From contig JASSKH010000020.1 in NCBI GenBank assembly GCA_031763025.1, positions 7,938,667 through 8,002,666 of the forward strand: DNA of 64,000 nt, read 5' to 3'. Position numbers and translations under genes: made by a program. Positions within the stretch are counted from its first letter, which is position 1; each line of letters opens with the position of its first letter. The DNA comes from Macrocystis pyrifera. Its lineage: Eukaryota > Sar > Phaeophyceae > Laminariales > Laminariaceae. Of this stretch, positions 30,723-40,965 are shown in pieces. A model generated the notes under the pieces. The model was not told the DNA's origin, did not search any database, and worked only from the letters and a program-made list of their open reading frames with translations.

Positions 30723-30970
30723 CTAAGGCCCATTCTTATCGGCGAGCTTGTCTCCAGAATGTCCCAAGTTTGGAAAATACTTGGACATGTGTATCAAGAT
30801 ACGGAGGCGTTCTGTCACAACTTGTAAAATTCTTCACAAGCAAAAAAATCAGGAAAATTATTATATACATATTTAGAAAACAAGATCTCGAAAATTTGCA
30901 AGACTAGAAATTGAGCGAATAAACTATGGAAAGTATGGGAAAAAAGCTCTCCGATAAAAAATGACCCTAA
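30723..30970. mobile_element. MITE-B copy 2
   Basis: Terminal inverted repeat of about 27 bp: CTAAGGCCCATTCTTATCGG then CGAGCTT on the left; AAGCTCTCCGAT then AAAAAATGACCCTAAG on the right. Interior AT-rich and non-coding. Confidence 0.6.
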
Positions 30971-31662
30971 GCACCCTGATTTTCTCAGTGCCTTGTGTTC
31001 TTGGTATTCATTCGTAGGTGTCCGGTAACGGCTGTGAGCGTTTAAAACCTACGCTTGGGGCGATCGACAGAAATACTGCAGGCGAAAACATCCCGCTGCT
31101 ACGATCACGGGGTGGGCTAATGTTTATAAACAGAAACCACGATGAGTCCAAAAAACAAGTATCTTCTCTGATGTTTCTACACCGCATTTGGGCCTGAAGA
31201 CTATGTTCCCACCTAACTGGTGTTGTTGTTGGTGGTGGTGGTGTTGTTCTCACGTCAACTCGAAACCATTCTAGGGTACAGGTTCATCTGCAATTTTCTG
31301 AGGAGCCTCGCGCCGGGAACTCCACACTATTAGCAAGTAAAAACGGACTTTTGATAATAACGGTAGGCTTAACCCGACCAACAATACCCCATTAGTACGT
31401 GCTCATGAAAACTACTGTATAGTGCAACAAATTGGATAGGATGCCGAGTAGTTCTTCGGTTGACGAGCTCCGTCAGTCGAAAATATTTGCTTTCGAAGGC
31501 AAAAAAAAAGTGCTACACCCATCGTAAGCACGTCTCCTCGTCGCCATTATCTAATCTGTTTAGCGCCGTGCTACAAGCGCCAATAGTTCTGGAGTGGAAA
31601 GAAACACACAAGCGCACACATGCACAGCGAAAACAAAAAAAAAAACGGCGAATTTGTAAAGA

Positions 31663-34502
31663 CTTCACACCTCGGATAACGTAACACTTACCAGGTAACG
31701 TTTTTTTTTTAATGTTAGCCGTCGGTGAAAAAACGTAACATTACGTTACTACGTTAACTACTTCCTAGATTTTGTGGTAACATAGTGTTAGTGTGTTATG
31801 ACATTGGCGGGCAATCGCGTAACATAATGTTAGAGTGTTACCTTGATCCCGTACTGACCGCAGTATGTGTTACGGTGTTATGTAGGGTATGCAGCCCATA
31901 GCGAGTAACACTTTTCTTAGCGCGTTAGCGGAATTCCTTGTGGCTATCGTAACACACGTTAAAGGGATGACGTACATGGTCAATTGAACGTTAACATTCT
32001 GTTACCGTGCTAGCGACATCAGCCCGTAGCGAGTAACGTTATGTTAGTGTGTCAACGGCATTCTTGCTTACTACCGAGACATCCTTTAGACGGATAGCGT
32101 ACACGGTCACATAAACGCGTACATAACACTACTGTATGTTAGTGCGTCAGTGAAATTCCTAGTCGCTATCGTAACACACGTTAGAGGGATGACGCATATG
32201 GCCAATACAATGTGAAAATTATGTTAAATATATCAGCCGCAGCACCAGTCCGTACCGAGCGACGTTATGTAAGGGTGTTACGGAAGTCTTGCTACCGTAA
32301 CGTACGCCAAACGGATAACGTATAAGATGATGTATAAAACACTATTAATAGCATTATGTTGATGTGCTAGCTCGTATGCATTTTATGTAGTGACACAAGT
32401 CAGCAAACAACGTACACCTCCAATCTAACATCAACAATATGTTACTGCCGTGTTAACTCGTACGTGCGAGTGTGCAGATTACGTTATAGATGGACAACGT
32501 GCGGTGCAATAGATGGATAACGGCAAGTCTGAAATAACACCGGGCAGTTGACGCCAGCTATATTCCAACCAAATCGCCTAAATAACGCGAACGGCGGGAG
32601 CCATCTCCAATGAAGCCGCTTTATTAACGGGAACGACGGGAGTGCACGCGAAATCGCGCCGCACCCAAACTAGAAGAAAGACACAGCTCGCACAACCGCA
32701 GTCACGCGACGATTGACCTTCGATCTCGACATATAATCCGCCCACGGTCAACGACCTCCGTACCGGGCAAGGTCAATGAGTGTAAATGATGGCCTAGGAT
32801 GTATCATTGGAATCCGTGGTCTAGAGGGCGAGAGTTTGGCCGCGGCGTCCTATGCTCTTCGTCAAAACTTCAAAAAGTTCTGTTTTGTGCCAACGGAGAG
32901 AAATCGAGGATTTTTGTTCTGTATCCTACACACTAGCTGCCAGAAATGTTTTTAGTAGACGCCAGGCCCACCCACGTCACACATCACCGATCGTGGCGTG
33001 AGAACTGCGATACTAGTGTGGGTCGGAGCCTCTAATCCGCGCGCTTTACTCAGAGTTCTTGACGTAATCGTTGGGTTTGTCGATCGATGTCAAACGTGAA
33101 AAATGGTCTATTTTTTTTGCCATTGGAGAGGGGTCGAGATTTTTTGTCGTCTGCCTTCTACAGACCAGCGCCGAAATGTTTTTCAATCAGACTCCTGGTC
33201 AGCCCACGCCACATATCACCGACCGAGGTGTAAGCACTGTGACGCTAGGCTGGGTCGAAGACCTTAACCAGCGCATCCGTTAAGATTTCATGACGGTGTC
33301 GTTGGTTTTGTCCATCGACGTCTGCCGAGGATTTTCATAAAAGTTGGCTCTACGAGTAGTCAATGGGAGTGACTATACATTGCTCCAGTAGTACCTGTTA
33401 GTACAGGGATTTTATATACATTTACGTGGCGCGCAATTAAAGTCCGCGAAAGCTGTCCAGTGAAGTTTAAAATTTGCCATGGATAACGTACTGAGGGGAT
33501 TTCCAGAAAAAATGAGGCGTTTTTTTTTTTTGCGGGGATTCCTCCTAAATATCCCCTGTTTTGGGGTTTTAAAATATGGAGGCGCTTTTTTACCGGGGAG
33601 GCCATGCTATCCTGCCCCCTCCGGGATACTGTTGTGGGTATCCCCTACTCTGATCGGCGGAATTGGATAACACGTCTACCTTATGTTACTCCCACACGCC
33701 GCTTTAAACCACTAACACGGTTAACACATGTACATGTTAGATTTCGGGAAGATCCAAAGGGTAATGTAGTAACATTTACGTTAGAACGACTTCGGCCCCA
33801 ACGGTAACTCAGTAACATATTGTTAGACCCCGATTGATTTTTGTGGTAACACGGTAACGGAATGTTACCATCAGATGTTTACTGAAGGTAACACCGTAAC
33901 ATAATGTTACAGAGACTTCCGCATTTAGGCTAAGATCCTAGCATAATGTTACGTAAGGGCCGGCTAAGACTGTAACGTGTCTAACGTACGTTAAGCGTTA
34001 CGTTATCCGAGCCTAAGGCAATCAGATGGAGGGTCCAAATAACGTAGCGCTAGTAGTGCTGGCGAACAAGGTAACGTTATGTCAGGGTGCTGTGTATAAC
34101 ATTCTTCCTAAGGGTATCACTATGTTCGTGTGTTATGTCTAACGCTGCGCCGACAGTAACATTATGTTACCGTGTTCGTAAATATGCGGATATCGATCTG
34201 GGCATGTTAGAGTGATAACGTACGTGTTTCGTCAAAGCCTACCACTATTTTACAGTGTTAGTTCAGGGACTCATCACGGCATAACATAATGTTACTGCTG
34301 TACCAGAGCTGGACGAGACTGAGCAGCAACATAACCTTAAGGCACGTGCACGTTCGTGGGTTTCCAGTCAACACTGTGTTACCGCGTTGCCGTGATTACT
34401 CCTCCAGTGCTAACACTATCTTAGCGCGTTACCACGTTCCTGTTTTAGGCCCCATAACGTAGATAAGTGCTATCCGAGTGTTATGTTATCTGAGGTGTGA
34501 AG
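31663..34502. mobile_element. 2.84-kb terminal-inverted-repeat element filled with GTAACATAATGTTAC palindromes
   Basis: Left end CTTCACACCTCGGATAACGT then AACACT; right end AGTGTTATGTTATCTGAGG then TGTGAAG: an inverted repeat of about 27 bp with 2-3 mismatches. Flanks show GA on each side (GACTT overlaps both ends), so the target duplication is short or blurred. The subterminal parts (31690-32480 and 33660-34480) are packed with degenerate GTAACRTWATGTTAC palindromes. The middle contains a 229-bp tandem duplication. No transposase frame was seen, so it is presumably non-autonomous. Confidence 0.65.
32878..33335. repeat. Tandem duplication, 229-bp period, inside the TIR element
   Basis: Unit 1 starts near 32878 and unit 2 near 33107. 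Shared blocks: CCAACGGAGAG/CCATTGGAGAG, GAAATGTTTTT, CCCACGYCACA.ATCACCGA, TGTGGGTCGGAG/GCTGGGTCGAAG and TCGTTGG.TTTGTC.ATCGA. Diverged at roughly a quarter of positions by eye. No open frame is shared. Confidence 0.75.
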
Positions 34503-34686
34503 GACTTACGGTTAATAATGTACATATCGGGACACCTTGCAACGACTCTAATCTGGAAAGTGAGGTAGTAGCTACCAGTTCCAAACCTCAAGCATCCCGA
34601 ACACCACAACACCCCAACAACAACCACAATCTACGCATGATAGCGAAAAAAAGGCGCGGTGGCCTGGCCGGTCAGTCCGAGCTAAC

Positions 34687-35927
34687 CTGCAAGGCACATG
34701 CCACTCGTTCGTCGTTCGTCCAATCGCCTTCCCTCCCAGTCCCTTTTCCTTTGCCCCCTTCTTCCTTCTGCCTCTCCCCCCCTCCTCCCGCTGTTCCTCG
34801 CCATTCTTTCGGCAAGAGCTTCGGGCCAGGTTGCCGTCATGAGCGTCATCTCCCCCCTTACAGCCTCCTCCATCACCCCGAAATTCGATTTCCGACCAAC
34901 GGGCATCTTCCCCTTCCTGCTCTTCCTCGTCTCCCCCCTGCGCATCTTTTCCGTCGAGCTCCCTCGCGAAATCATCCAGAAATCCGTCGTCCTCTCCTTC
35001 CTCCTCCTCCTCCTCCTCCTCCTCTTTGTCCTCTCCGTCCTTCTGCCCCCCCCCCTCTTCTTCCTCCTCTTCCTTCACTGCCTCCACCGTACTTTCCTCC
35101 GTGGCAGGCTCTACCCTTCCCCTTGCCTTGCCCTCCCCCTTCCGCACCCCTGTGTCCCGGTTCAGCTGGTCCTATCCCCCCCCTTCCCTCCCTCCTCCCC
35201 CCTCCTCCTCTTCCCGCCCCACAGGGACATGAACGGCGGGTAACGTACCCATGTCCTCGTCCTCCTCGTCCTCCCCCTCTTCCTTGCGTCCTCCTTTCTC
35301 CAGCACCACAGGGTCACACACCACGGGTCTTACACCTTTGGTATCTGCCTCTTCCTTGCCCTCCTTCTCCTTACCCTCCCCCTTCTGATGGAAAAGTGCG
35401 TCTCCATCTCCGGTATTGGCAGCTTCAATACTGCTGCTGATGCTGCTGTTGCTGCTGCTGCTCCTGCTGCTGCTGCTGACGGCGATGTCGTCGGTGGCGA
35501 TGGTGGTGGTGTAGTCGGTGTCGGCGTTTGCGTTGGCTTGAGTGTTGGTGTAGGTGCCGATGCTGCCGCCGATACCACAGCTGCCGCTGCCGCTGCCGCT
35601 GCCGCGGCTAGCACACCCGCCGTCGCTGTTGCTGCTGGTGCAACTGCGACTGCTGCTGCTGCCGCTGTTACTGCTGGTGACGAGACCTTCAACAAATTCG
35701 GCGGGTCTGCGTTCCGGTTCGCGTTCCGGTTCGCGTTCCGGTTCGCGTTCCGGTTCGCGTGCCGGTTCGCGTGCCGGTTCGTACTCTATACAAGCGGTTT
35801 CATGCGCCGTTTCGCCTAACTTTCCGTCTTCTGGCCCGCCGCCACAGCCGCCGCCGTCTTCATCGATGAGGATGATCGCAACCCGAGGGGTGAGAATGTC
35901 GCCGTCGCAACCTTGGCGTTTAGTTGA
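34687..35927 (-). CDS. Candidate acidic/low-complexity exon(s), minus strand
   Basis: One minus frame is open from about 36030 to 34572 with a single TAG at 35174-35172. Read downstream: CDGDILTPRVAIILIDED after a CGCCAAG/GT acceptor (35927), six to seven EPER/EPAR repeats (12-bp DNA repeats, 35700-35785), a Ser/Thr/Asn-rich part, then Lys/Glu-rich blocks (EEDEDMG; EEEEEEEEEGEDDGFLDDF) and NEWHVPC before a GTTAGC donor (34686). A 99-bp intron (35248-35150, GTACGT…ACACAG, phase 1) would remove the TAG. Composition and length suggest a disordered acidic protein segment. It lies upstream, on the same strand, of the TFIIS-like exons and may be its N-terminal part. The competing plus frame 34478-35440 is Pro-rich and less convincing. 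Confidence 0.35.
35697..35790. repeat. 12-bp tandem repeat GTTCCGGTTCGC
   Basis: About seven units with two variants (GTTCC/GTGCC). In the minus frame it encodes Glu-Pro-Glu-Arg / Glu-Pro-Ala-Arg tetrapeptides. Confidence 0.85.
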
Positions 35928-36516
35928 GGCGTTTTTTTGGGGGCGGAGGCGTTTTTCCGTGGGGGCAGTAATAGAAAAAGGCGTTAAAGAGAGGAGAAGA
36001 GTATGGGGAAAGCGGCGAGATATTCAACGCAAGTGTGGCGGACGGGGGTGTGCGACTGCGCGCACGAGCTAACACTAAAGCCCCGTGGTCGTCACGCAGG
36101 CCAGAGTGTGAAGCGCTGATGCTGTAGTACTGCTGTAGTATCGCTGCTGCTGCTGTTGCTTCAAGTGTGTGCCGTGGCTGCGCCGTTGCTTTTTTATTTC
36201 CCGAGGAAGCGTGGGTTAATATCGTCGTCCTGCCCCCTGCGGAGCATCCAACTCTCTCGAGACTATATGTCATTTCCTACTTTCTAGGTCCACAGGAAAC
36301 ATGGCCTAAACAAGTACACACAGATGCACCGTCCGTGGCCGTCACAAAAGGAAGAGCTTGATGTGCGACCGCTGTACCGTGGCTGCCGCAGCGCGGAGAG
36401 CTTGAGGGACGGAGTGATACAGACATGATACAGCAACAGCAGCGCAAAATATTAAATGACGAGATCAACATCGTCCCGCTTGGCTGTTGCTCGGCAGAAG
36501 GCGGTCTCGCGATTAC

Positions 36517-36620
36517 TTGCCAGTTGGCGCGACTTTCGAACGCCCAGAGCACGCGCCACGGAGCCCGGTCGGGGCCCGACCTTGCGCCATAGTGTACACG
36601 CGGGTCCCCTGCGTGCCCCG
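36517..36620 (-). CDS. Candidate exon, minus strand (34 codons)
   Basis: Acceptor TTTCTCGCGCTCTCGGCAG/CG, donor CAA/GTAATC. Reads GHAGDPRVHYGARSGPDRAP then WRVLWAFESRANWQ. Enters in phase 2 of a codon, which matches the phase left by the candidate first exon at 38469, and leaves in phase 0. No domain recognised. Confidence 0.25.
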
Positions 36621-36676
36621 CTGCCGAGAGCGCGAGAAAGGACCCGCCGCCGAAAGGGAAACGGTCTCCGATGTGC

Positions 36677-36707
36677 AAAACAAACAAACAAACAAACAAA
36701 CAAAAAA
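36677..36707. repeat. (CAAA)n microsatellite
   Basis: Seven to eight AAAC/CAAA units. Confidence 0.85.
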
Positions 36708-36901
36708 ATGGACAAGCACATACTAAATGAGGAGCACCGGCTCACCTGCATGCGGCACGCATGACGCGATAAAAAAAAAACGAACCGTAAAGCGATCTTT
36801 GTATCATGAGTATCGTGTGTATCACAGGTACGGACGGTACACGGGAATCTACTGTAGGTATCACTTATCGCGTAGATCACGATCTGCTTCGTAAACCGTT
36901 T

Positions 36902-36975
36902 AGGACCGCGGTTCCGCTTCGGGGACAAAGCACTCAAATTCCAAGTAGTTTGTCCCCAAAACGGGACTGCAGTCA
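36902..36975. mobile_element. MITE-C copy 2
   Basis: GGACCGCGGTTCCGCTTCGG with GGACAAAG on the left, TTTGTCCCCAAAACGGGACT with GCAGTC on the right. Confidence 0.7.
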
Positions 36976-37035
36976 TAAAAGGGGTAAGATCATCAAGTCA
37001 TATGCACATCCTACAAGATTCGCCGTTATCCTTTT

Positions 37036-37113
37036 ACGGGACTGCAGTTCCGCTTATGAGAGGACAAATTCGAGCGGTTTGTCCCCCAAAACGGGACTGG
37101 ACTTCAAAAACGA
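37036..37113. mobile_element. MITE-C copy 3
   Basis: CGGGACTGCAGTTCCGCTTA on the left, TTTGTCCCCCAAAACGGGAC on the right. 60 bp from copy 2. Confidence 0.6.
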
Positions 37114-37120
37114 TATACTC

Positions 37121-37228
37121 TATTAAGGGGTCCATAGTTAATAGGACCTATGGTATACATAAAAACCTATACATTTACCTATTTTTCCTAACAAAATTTG
37201 GTCCCATTAACTATGGACCCCCGTAATA
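37121..37228. mobile_element. MITE-A copy 5
   Basis: TATTAAGGGGTCCATAGTTA to ACTATGGACCCCCGTAATA, beginning 8 bp after MITE-C copy 3. Confidence 0.8.
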
Positions 37229-37355
37229 ACAACAATAGGAACCTGGTACACTATTAAAACACTGCTGTACGATGCAAGATCAGCCGTTGTTACGCAGATC
37301 CCACAGAGCAGACGTGTGTGCAGACAGCCACAACAGTCCCCTTCTCGGGACGAAC

Positions 37356-37457
37356 TATTACGGGGGTCCATAATTAACAGGACCTATGGTTTACATAAAA
37401 TCCTATATATTTCGCTATTTTTCCTGAGAATATTTGGTCCTATTTACTATGGACCCA
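37356..37457. mobile_element. MITE-A copy 6, sharing an end with copy 7
   Basis: TATTACGGGGGTCCATAATT to GGTCCTATTTACTATGGACC. Its right end overlaps the left end of the next copy at CTATGGACCCATAG. Confidence 0.75.
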
Positions 37458-37550
37458 TAGTAAATAGGACCAAAAATGTTGGTAAAAATAGTTACACATA
37501 TAGGTTTTTGTGTGCACTGTAGGTCCTGTTTACTATGGCCCCCCGTGATA
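37449..37550. mobile_element. MITE-A copy 7
   Basis: CCATAGTAAATAGGACC to TATGGCCCCCCGTGATA. Left outer bases are lost at the join with copy 6. Confidence 0.75.
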
Positions 37551-37555
37551 CGTAG

Positions 37556-37595
37556 ACTTTCAGGGGTTTGTCCCCTGACAAGCGGGACTGCTTGC
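37556..37595. mobile_element. MITE-C half copy
   Basis: TTTGTCCCCTGACAAGCGGG followed by ACTGC: one arm only. Confidence 0.4.
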
Positions 37596-37749
37596 GGGCT
37601 TACGTAAAGGGGATAAGAAGGCGTGTCGTCTTTGTGCCACCCTATGTATGGGCTCCAGAAGCATGACGGTAAGAAAAACCGACTCTACATACGTACAGCC
37701 CATACAGATCCAACCTGACGGAACACGATCCAGATCTCGCACAGGATAC

Positions 37750-37945
37750 GAGTATATGTCTGGAGGTCTACTGCTGTGATTGATGACAGATCACGATCAT
37801 AAATGGGCAAAATTCAAATGGGGATCTGACTGTTGTCCGATGACAAGTATATGCCTGGAGGTCTACTGCTGCTGTAATTGGTGACAGATCACGATCATTT
37901 AATGGGCAAAATTCAAATGAGGATCTAACTGTTGTCCGATGCAGG
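37750..37945. repeat. Tandem duplication, ~100-bp period
   Basis: Two units share AGTATATG.CTGGAGGTC, GACAGATCACGATCAT, TGGGCAAAATTCAAATG and CTGTTGTCCGATG. Confidence 0.8.
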
Positions 37946-38461
37946 TACTGCTGCTGTACGTACCTGGTTTACCTGCTGTACGCACCTGGTACTTAGTCTC
38001 AGGTACCACAGGTATCATTACGAGCGGATCCAGAGGGGGATTACTATCGAAGTAGTACGTATCGATACTGCTGTTGTACGTACGTACAGCAGTACAGCCC
38101 CGGGAACGCAAAACTGAAACTGCTCTCATCTCACACAGACAAAAAAAAGATTTTTCGATTTTTCGATTTTTGTTTGTTTTTCGTGTGTGGTCGTGTTTTT
38201 TCGTTTTGTTTCGTTTTATCTTTTCTGCTTTTTTCTGGCGCTCTGTCGCGTATGCATGCACCTTTTGGCCAAAGCGGAAAGGTCATCGCAACCACGCAGA
38301 CGGAGTAGGGTGCACAAAGTACTCGGAAGGAAAACACCGACGCCCACGATGGCGCACGGATTGGGCCGCGGCAGCAGCATGCCAGCCGACGCGCGAAAGA
38401 AGAAAGGAGAAAACTTGCAAAACTCTTTCGTTCTCGTGCTCTCACCTGCACCTTGTTCCTT

Positions 38462-38469
38462 CCCCGACA
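38462..38469 (-). other. Candidate first coding exon start, minus strand (ATG at 38469)
   Basis: ATGTCGGGGAAGGAACAAGG then TGCAG/GTGAGA would encode MSGKEQGA and end in phase 1 about 38445. The donor is strong and its phase fits the candidate exon at 36620. MITE-D copy 2 lies just upstream. If real, the minus-strand gene would be divergent from CSN4 with about 2.1 kb between start codons. No protein family supports it. Confidence 0.2.
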
Positions 38470-38490
38470 TATCGCTTCACTGCTTTTCGT

Positions 38491-38576
38491 ATCCACTCTG
38501 TCCGCAAATATAGAGCGCGTATGGATACTCACGCCAAAGCCCCAGCGCACCCTATATTTCCGAACAGAGAGGTATA
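38491..38576. mobile_element. MITE-D copy 2
   Basis: CCACTCTGTCCGCAAATATA on the left, CTATATTTCCGAACAGAGAG on the right. Confidence 0.6.
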
Positions 38577-40594
38577 CGTACAGAACTCTACTTTCACGAA
38601 AACCGGGGGAACTTAGCCGGCAAGATTTTGGTCTGCTGCCCCCCAAAAATCGAAACTGGAACCTCAGATTGAGCGGGGCCGGACGCACAAGGAGGAAAGC
38701 TTTGTTGTCAGCTTCTTTCGCAGTCCAAGCAGCCAGAAATCCGCCCCCAAACGCAGCTTATCCGAGAGGTTGATTTCGAGGTTTTTCGGGGATTCAACCA
38801 ACCCTCAGTTTCGGTAAGGTTTATATAGACAGACAGGCGTTTTCTAAGAGGGCCCACACCCCTTCCATGCAGGCGAAATTTGAGCGCAGAAACACAAGCA
38901 CAGCCGTATAGACGGAGCTCTGCACGGCTGCATAGGTGAGTCTTGGGCCTGGCATACTGTGAAAATGTAGAGGCTATGTGCTTACACGACGCTAGCCCGT
39001 TGAGAGTCGCAGTGAAACGCATCGTTGCAAGAACGATGCACCTCGAAATGATGCCGTACTTTTTACCGACTCTCTGCGGAAACTTGTCCCAGCGACGGAT
39101 CACAGCACACCAGCACACCGCACAGCGACAACCCACGAGCTTTGCTGCTCGTTGGCTTTGCTCGTAAGAAAGAGAGTGCCAGCATTCTCACGAACCCTAA
39201 GGACTTTACGAAAGCATCCCAGCTCCCAGGGACGGGTGCTGGCTCCATCCTGAACTATAGCAGCACATAGCCCGACAACCTGGCAAGCTGGTCTATGGCA
39301 TTGTACGGAAAGCTACACTCTACGTAGCAGTAGCAGCATCCTCAACAAAGACTGGCTTGAGGAAGGAGACACATCGTGATCACGTTCCAGGTGCCAGCCT
39401 CTTCGTGTGCACCGGGCGTTCGTGCACGTCTAGTATGCTGTGTGTGTTCCCCTTTCGCTGACTGTACCTGGTAGTGATTTGCCTCTTTGCCTCTGTGTCC
39501 CAACCTACTGCTACTGCTACCCCTCCCTCTCGCTGTTACGCACCGCTATCGCGTACTGCTATTACAAGTACTGGTACTCGTATAATACTACAGCAGTAAT
39601 ACTGCTGCGAGTAGTGCTGCGAGTAGTGCTGCGAGTAGTGCTGCGAGTAGTGCTATTAATATAGTATACTGCTACGTAATAATACCTACCACTACTATTA
39701 ATACTACTGCTGCCGCGTATACATCTACTGCCACTGCTACTGCTGCCGCTGCTGCTTGATTGCACCGGTGCTGCCACGTATGCCTCGCGTCTCCCTTTAC
39801 TCGCTTTCGTATAGATTGAGACCTTGAAAGTGTCCGCGATTGATGTGCCGATTGTGCTGATTGGGTTGATACCGTGGGTTGCTCTGGACGAGGACGGATT
39901 GGTGTCCATTGCAACAAGGCAACACGTACTATGGGCGCCCGGACGTCAATTTGGTGTCCAGGATGTGATGTCTTTTTTTCCGGCATTGACCTACAAAACT
40001 CTATTGTATAGGAGTTTAGAGTTGGTCCCACTGTTGATCCGTTTCTTAGCCCTATTTTCCTATTGTTTGTGCCGATTCTGAGCCTATTGTTACGTATTTA
40101 CATACTTGCGTGTTTTATAATTGCGGGCGCCCACTGCTGTGCTATTGATGCTTGTTGGATACATACCTGGTATATGGCACGTGCACGAGAACATCAATAA
40201 CATGTATCTTGAGGGGAAAAAAAAAAACTGCCGCTGACGTAAAGTCAACTAACGGATGGTTTGTTCGTTTAATTCCGGATCGCCCGCAACGAAAATAAAG
40301 TCACCACCGATCCTGGTATACAAAGCAACTACTCAACTGTACATCTTGTTCTATGTTTGTTTAGTACATACCTGGTAGGCAATTTCACTCCTCTGCATGG
40401 CTGCTGCTGCGTCTTAACCAGGGGATCAGTACGTTGAATACCACACACCCCACAGGATACCACCCTTCGAGTGATTCTTTGCTCAAAAGTCACAAATATT
40501 TTTCACCTCGCGTATCTTATGCAATCATCCACTGCTCGTCCCTGTGGCTATTGTACGTGCTGCTCGCGCGAAAGAGGGGATACCAGCAAGCGCA
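38577..40594. other. Region upstream of CSN4, no gene called
   Basis: Holds a run of GTAGTGCTGCGA units (39604-39655), CTG/CTA triplets and several ACCTGGTA tetrads. An open plus frame at 39824-40081 has no recognisable motif. The CSN4 promoter must lie in the right part, but no element can be assigned by eye. Confidence 0.4.
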
Positions 40595-40661
40595 ATGGCT
40601 TTGGAAGCAAAGCTGACGAGCATCGCTGCCGCATCGGCGACCAGAGGGACAGGACCGCCAG
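40595..40661 (+). CDS. CSN4: CSN4 exon 1 (start codon)
   Basis: ATG at 40595, [20 protein letters not shown], donor CCAG/GTGAGC. Chosen because it is the only upstream ATG exon that joins in phase to exon 2. Its last 30 bp and donor are repeated three times in the next intron. Confidence 0.55.
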
Positions 40662-40916
40662 GTGAGCTCACCCCCCTCGCCCCCCCCCCCCCCGACACAC
40701 ACGCTTACTCAAACCAACCCCTCCCGCTCCTCCCCCTGCTCCCCCCCCCCCCCGATGTCCACCCCTCCCTTCAGCTCCCACTTTTTTTTTCGTATATGAC
40801 GCATGGCTTCGGTTTCGTAAAGAACAATATTTTGTTGTTTTTGTCAAGTTACTGACGTTGGGGATGCGTGGGACGGGACCACCAGGTAAGCTCAATCCCC
40901 TCCCCCCCCCCCCCAC

Positions 40917-40965
<49 letters not shown>

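Noticed and set aside
34478-35440. 320-codon plus-strand Pro/Leu-rich frame, the longest in the window
   Set aside because: It mirrors a GA-rich minus-strand frame whose acidic, EPER-containing product is more protein-like. The plus frame has only CT-rich composition and starts inside the TIR element.
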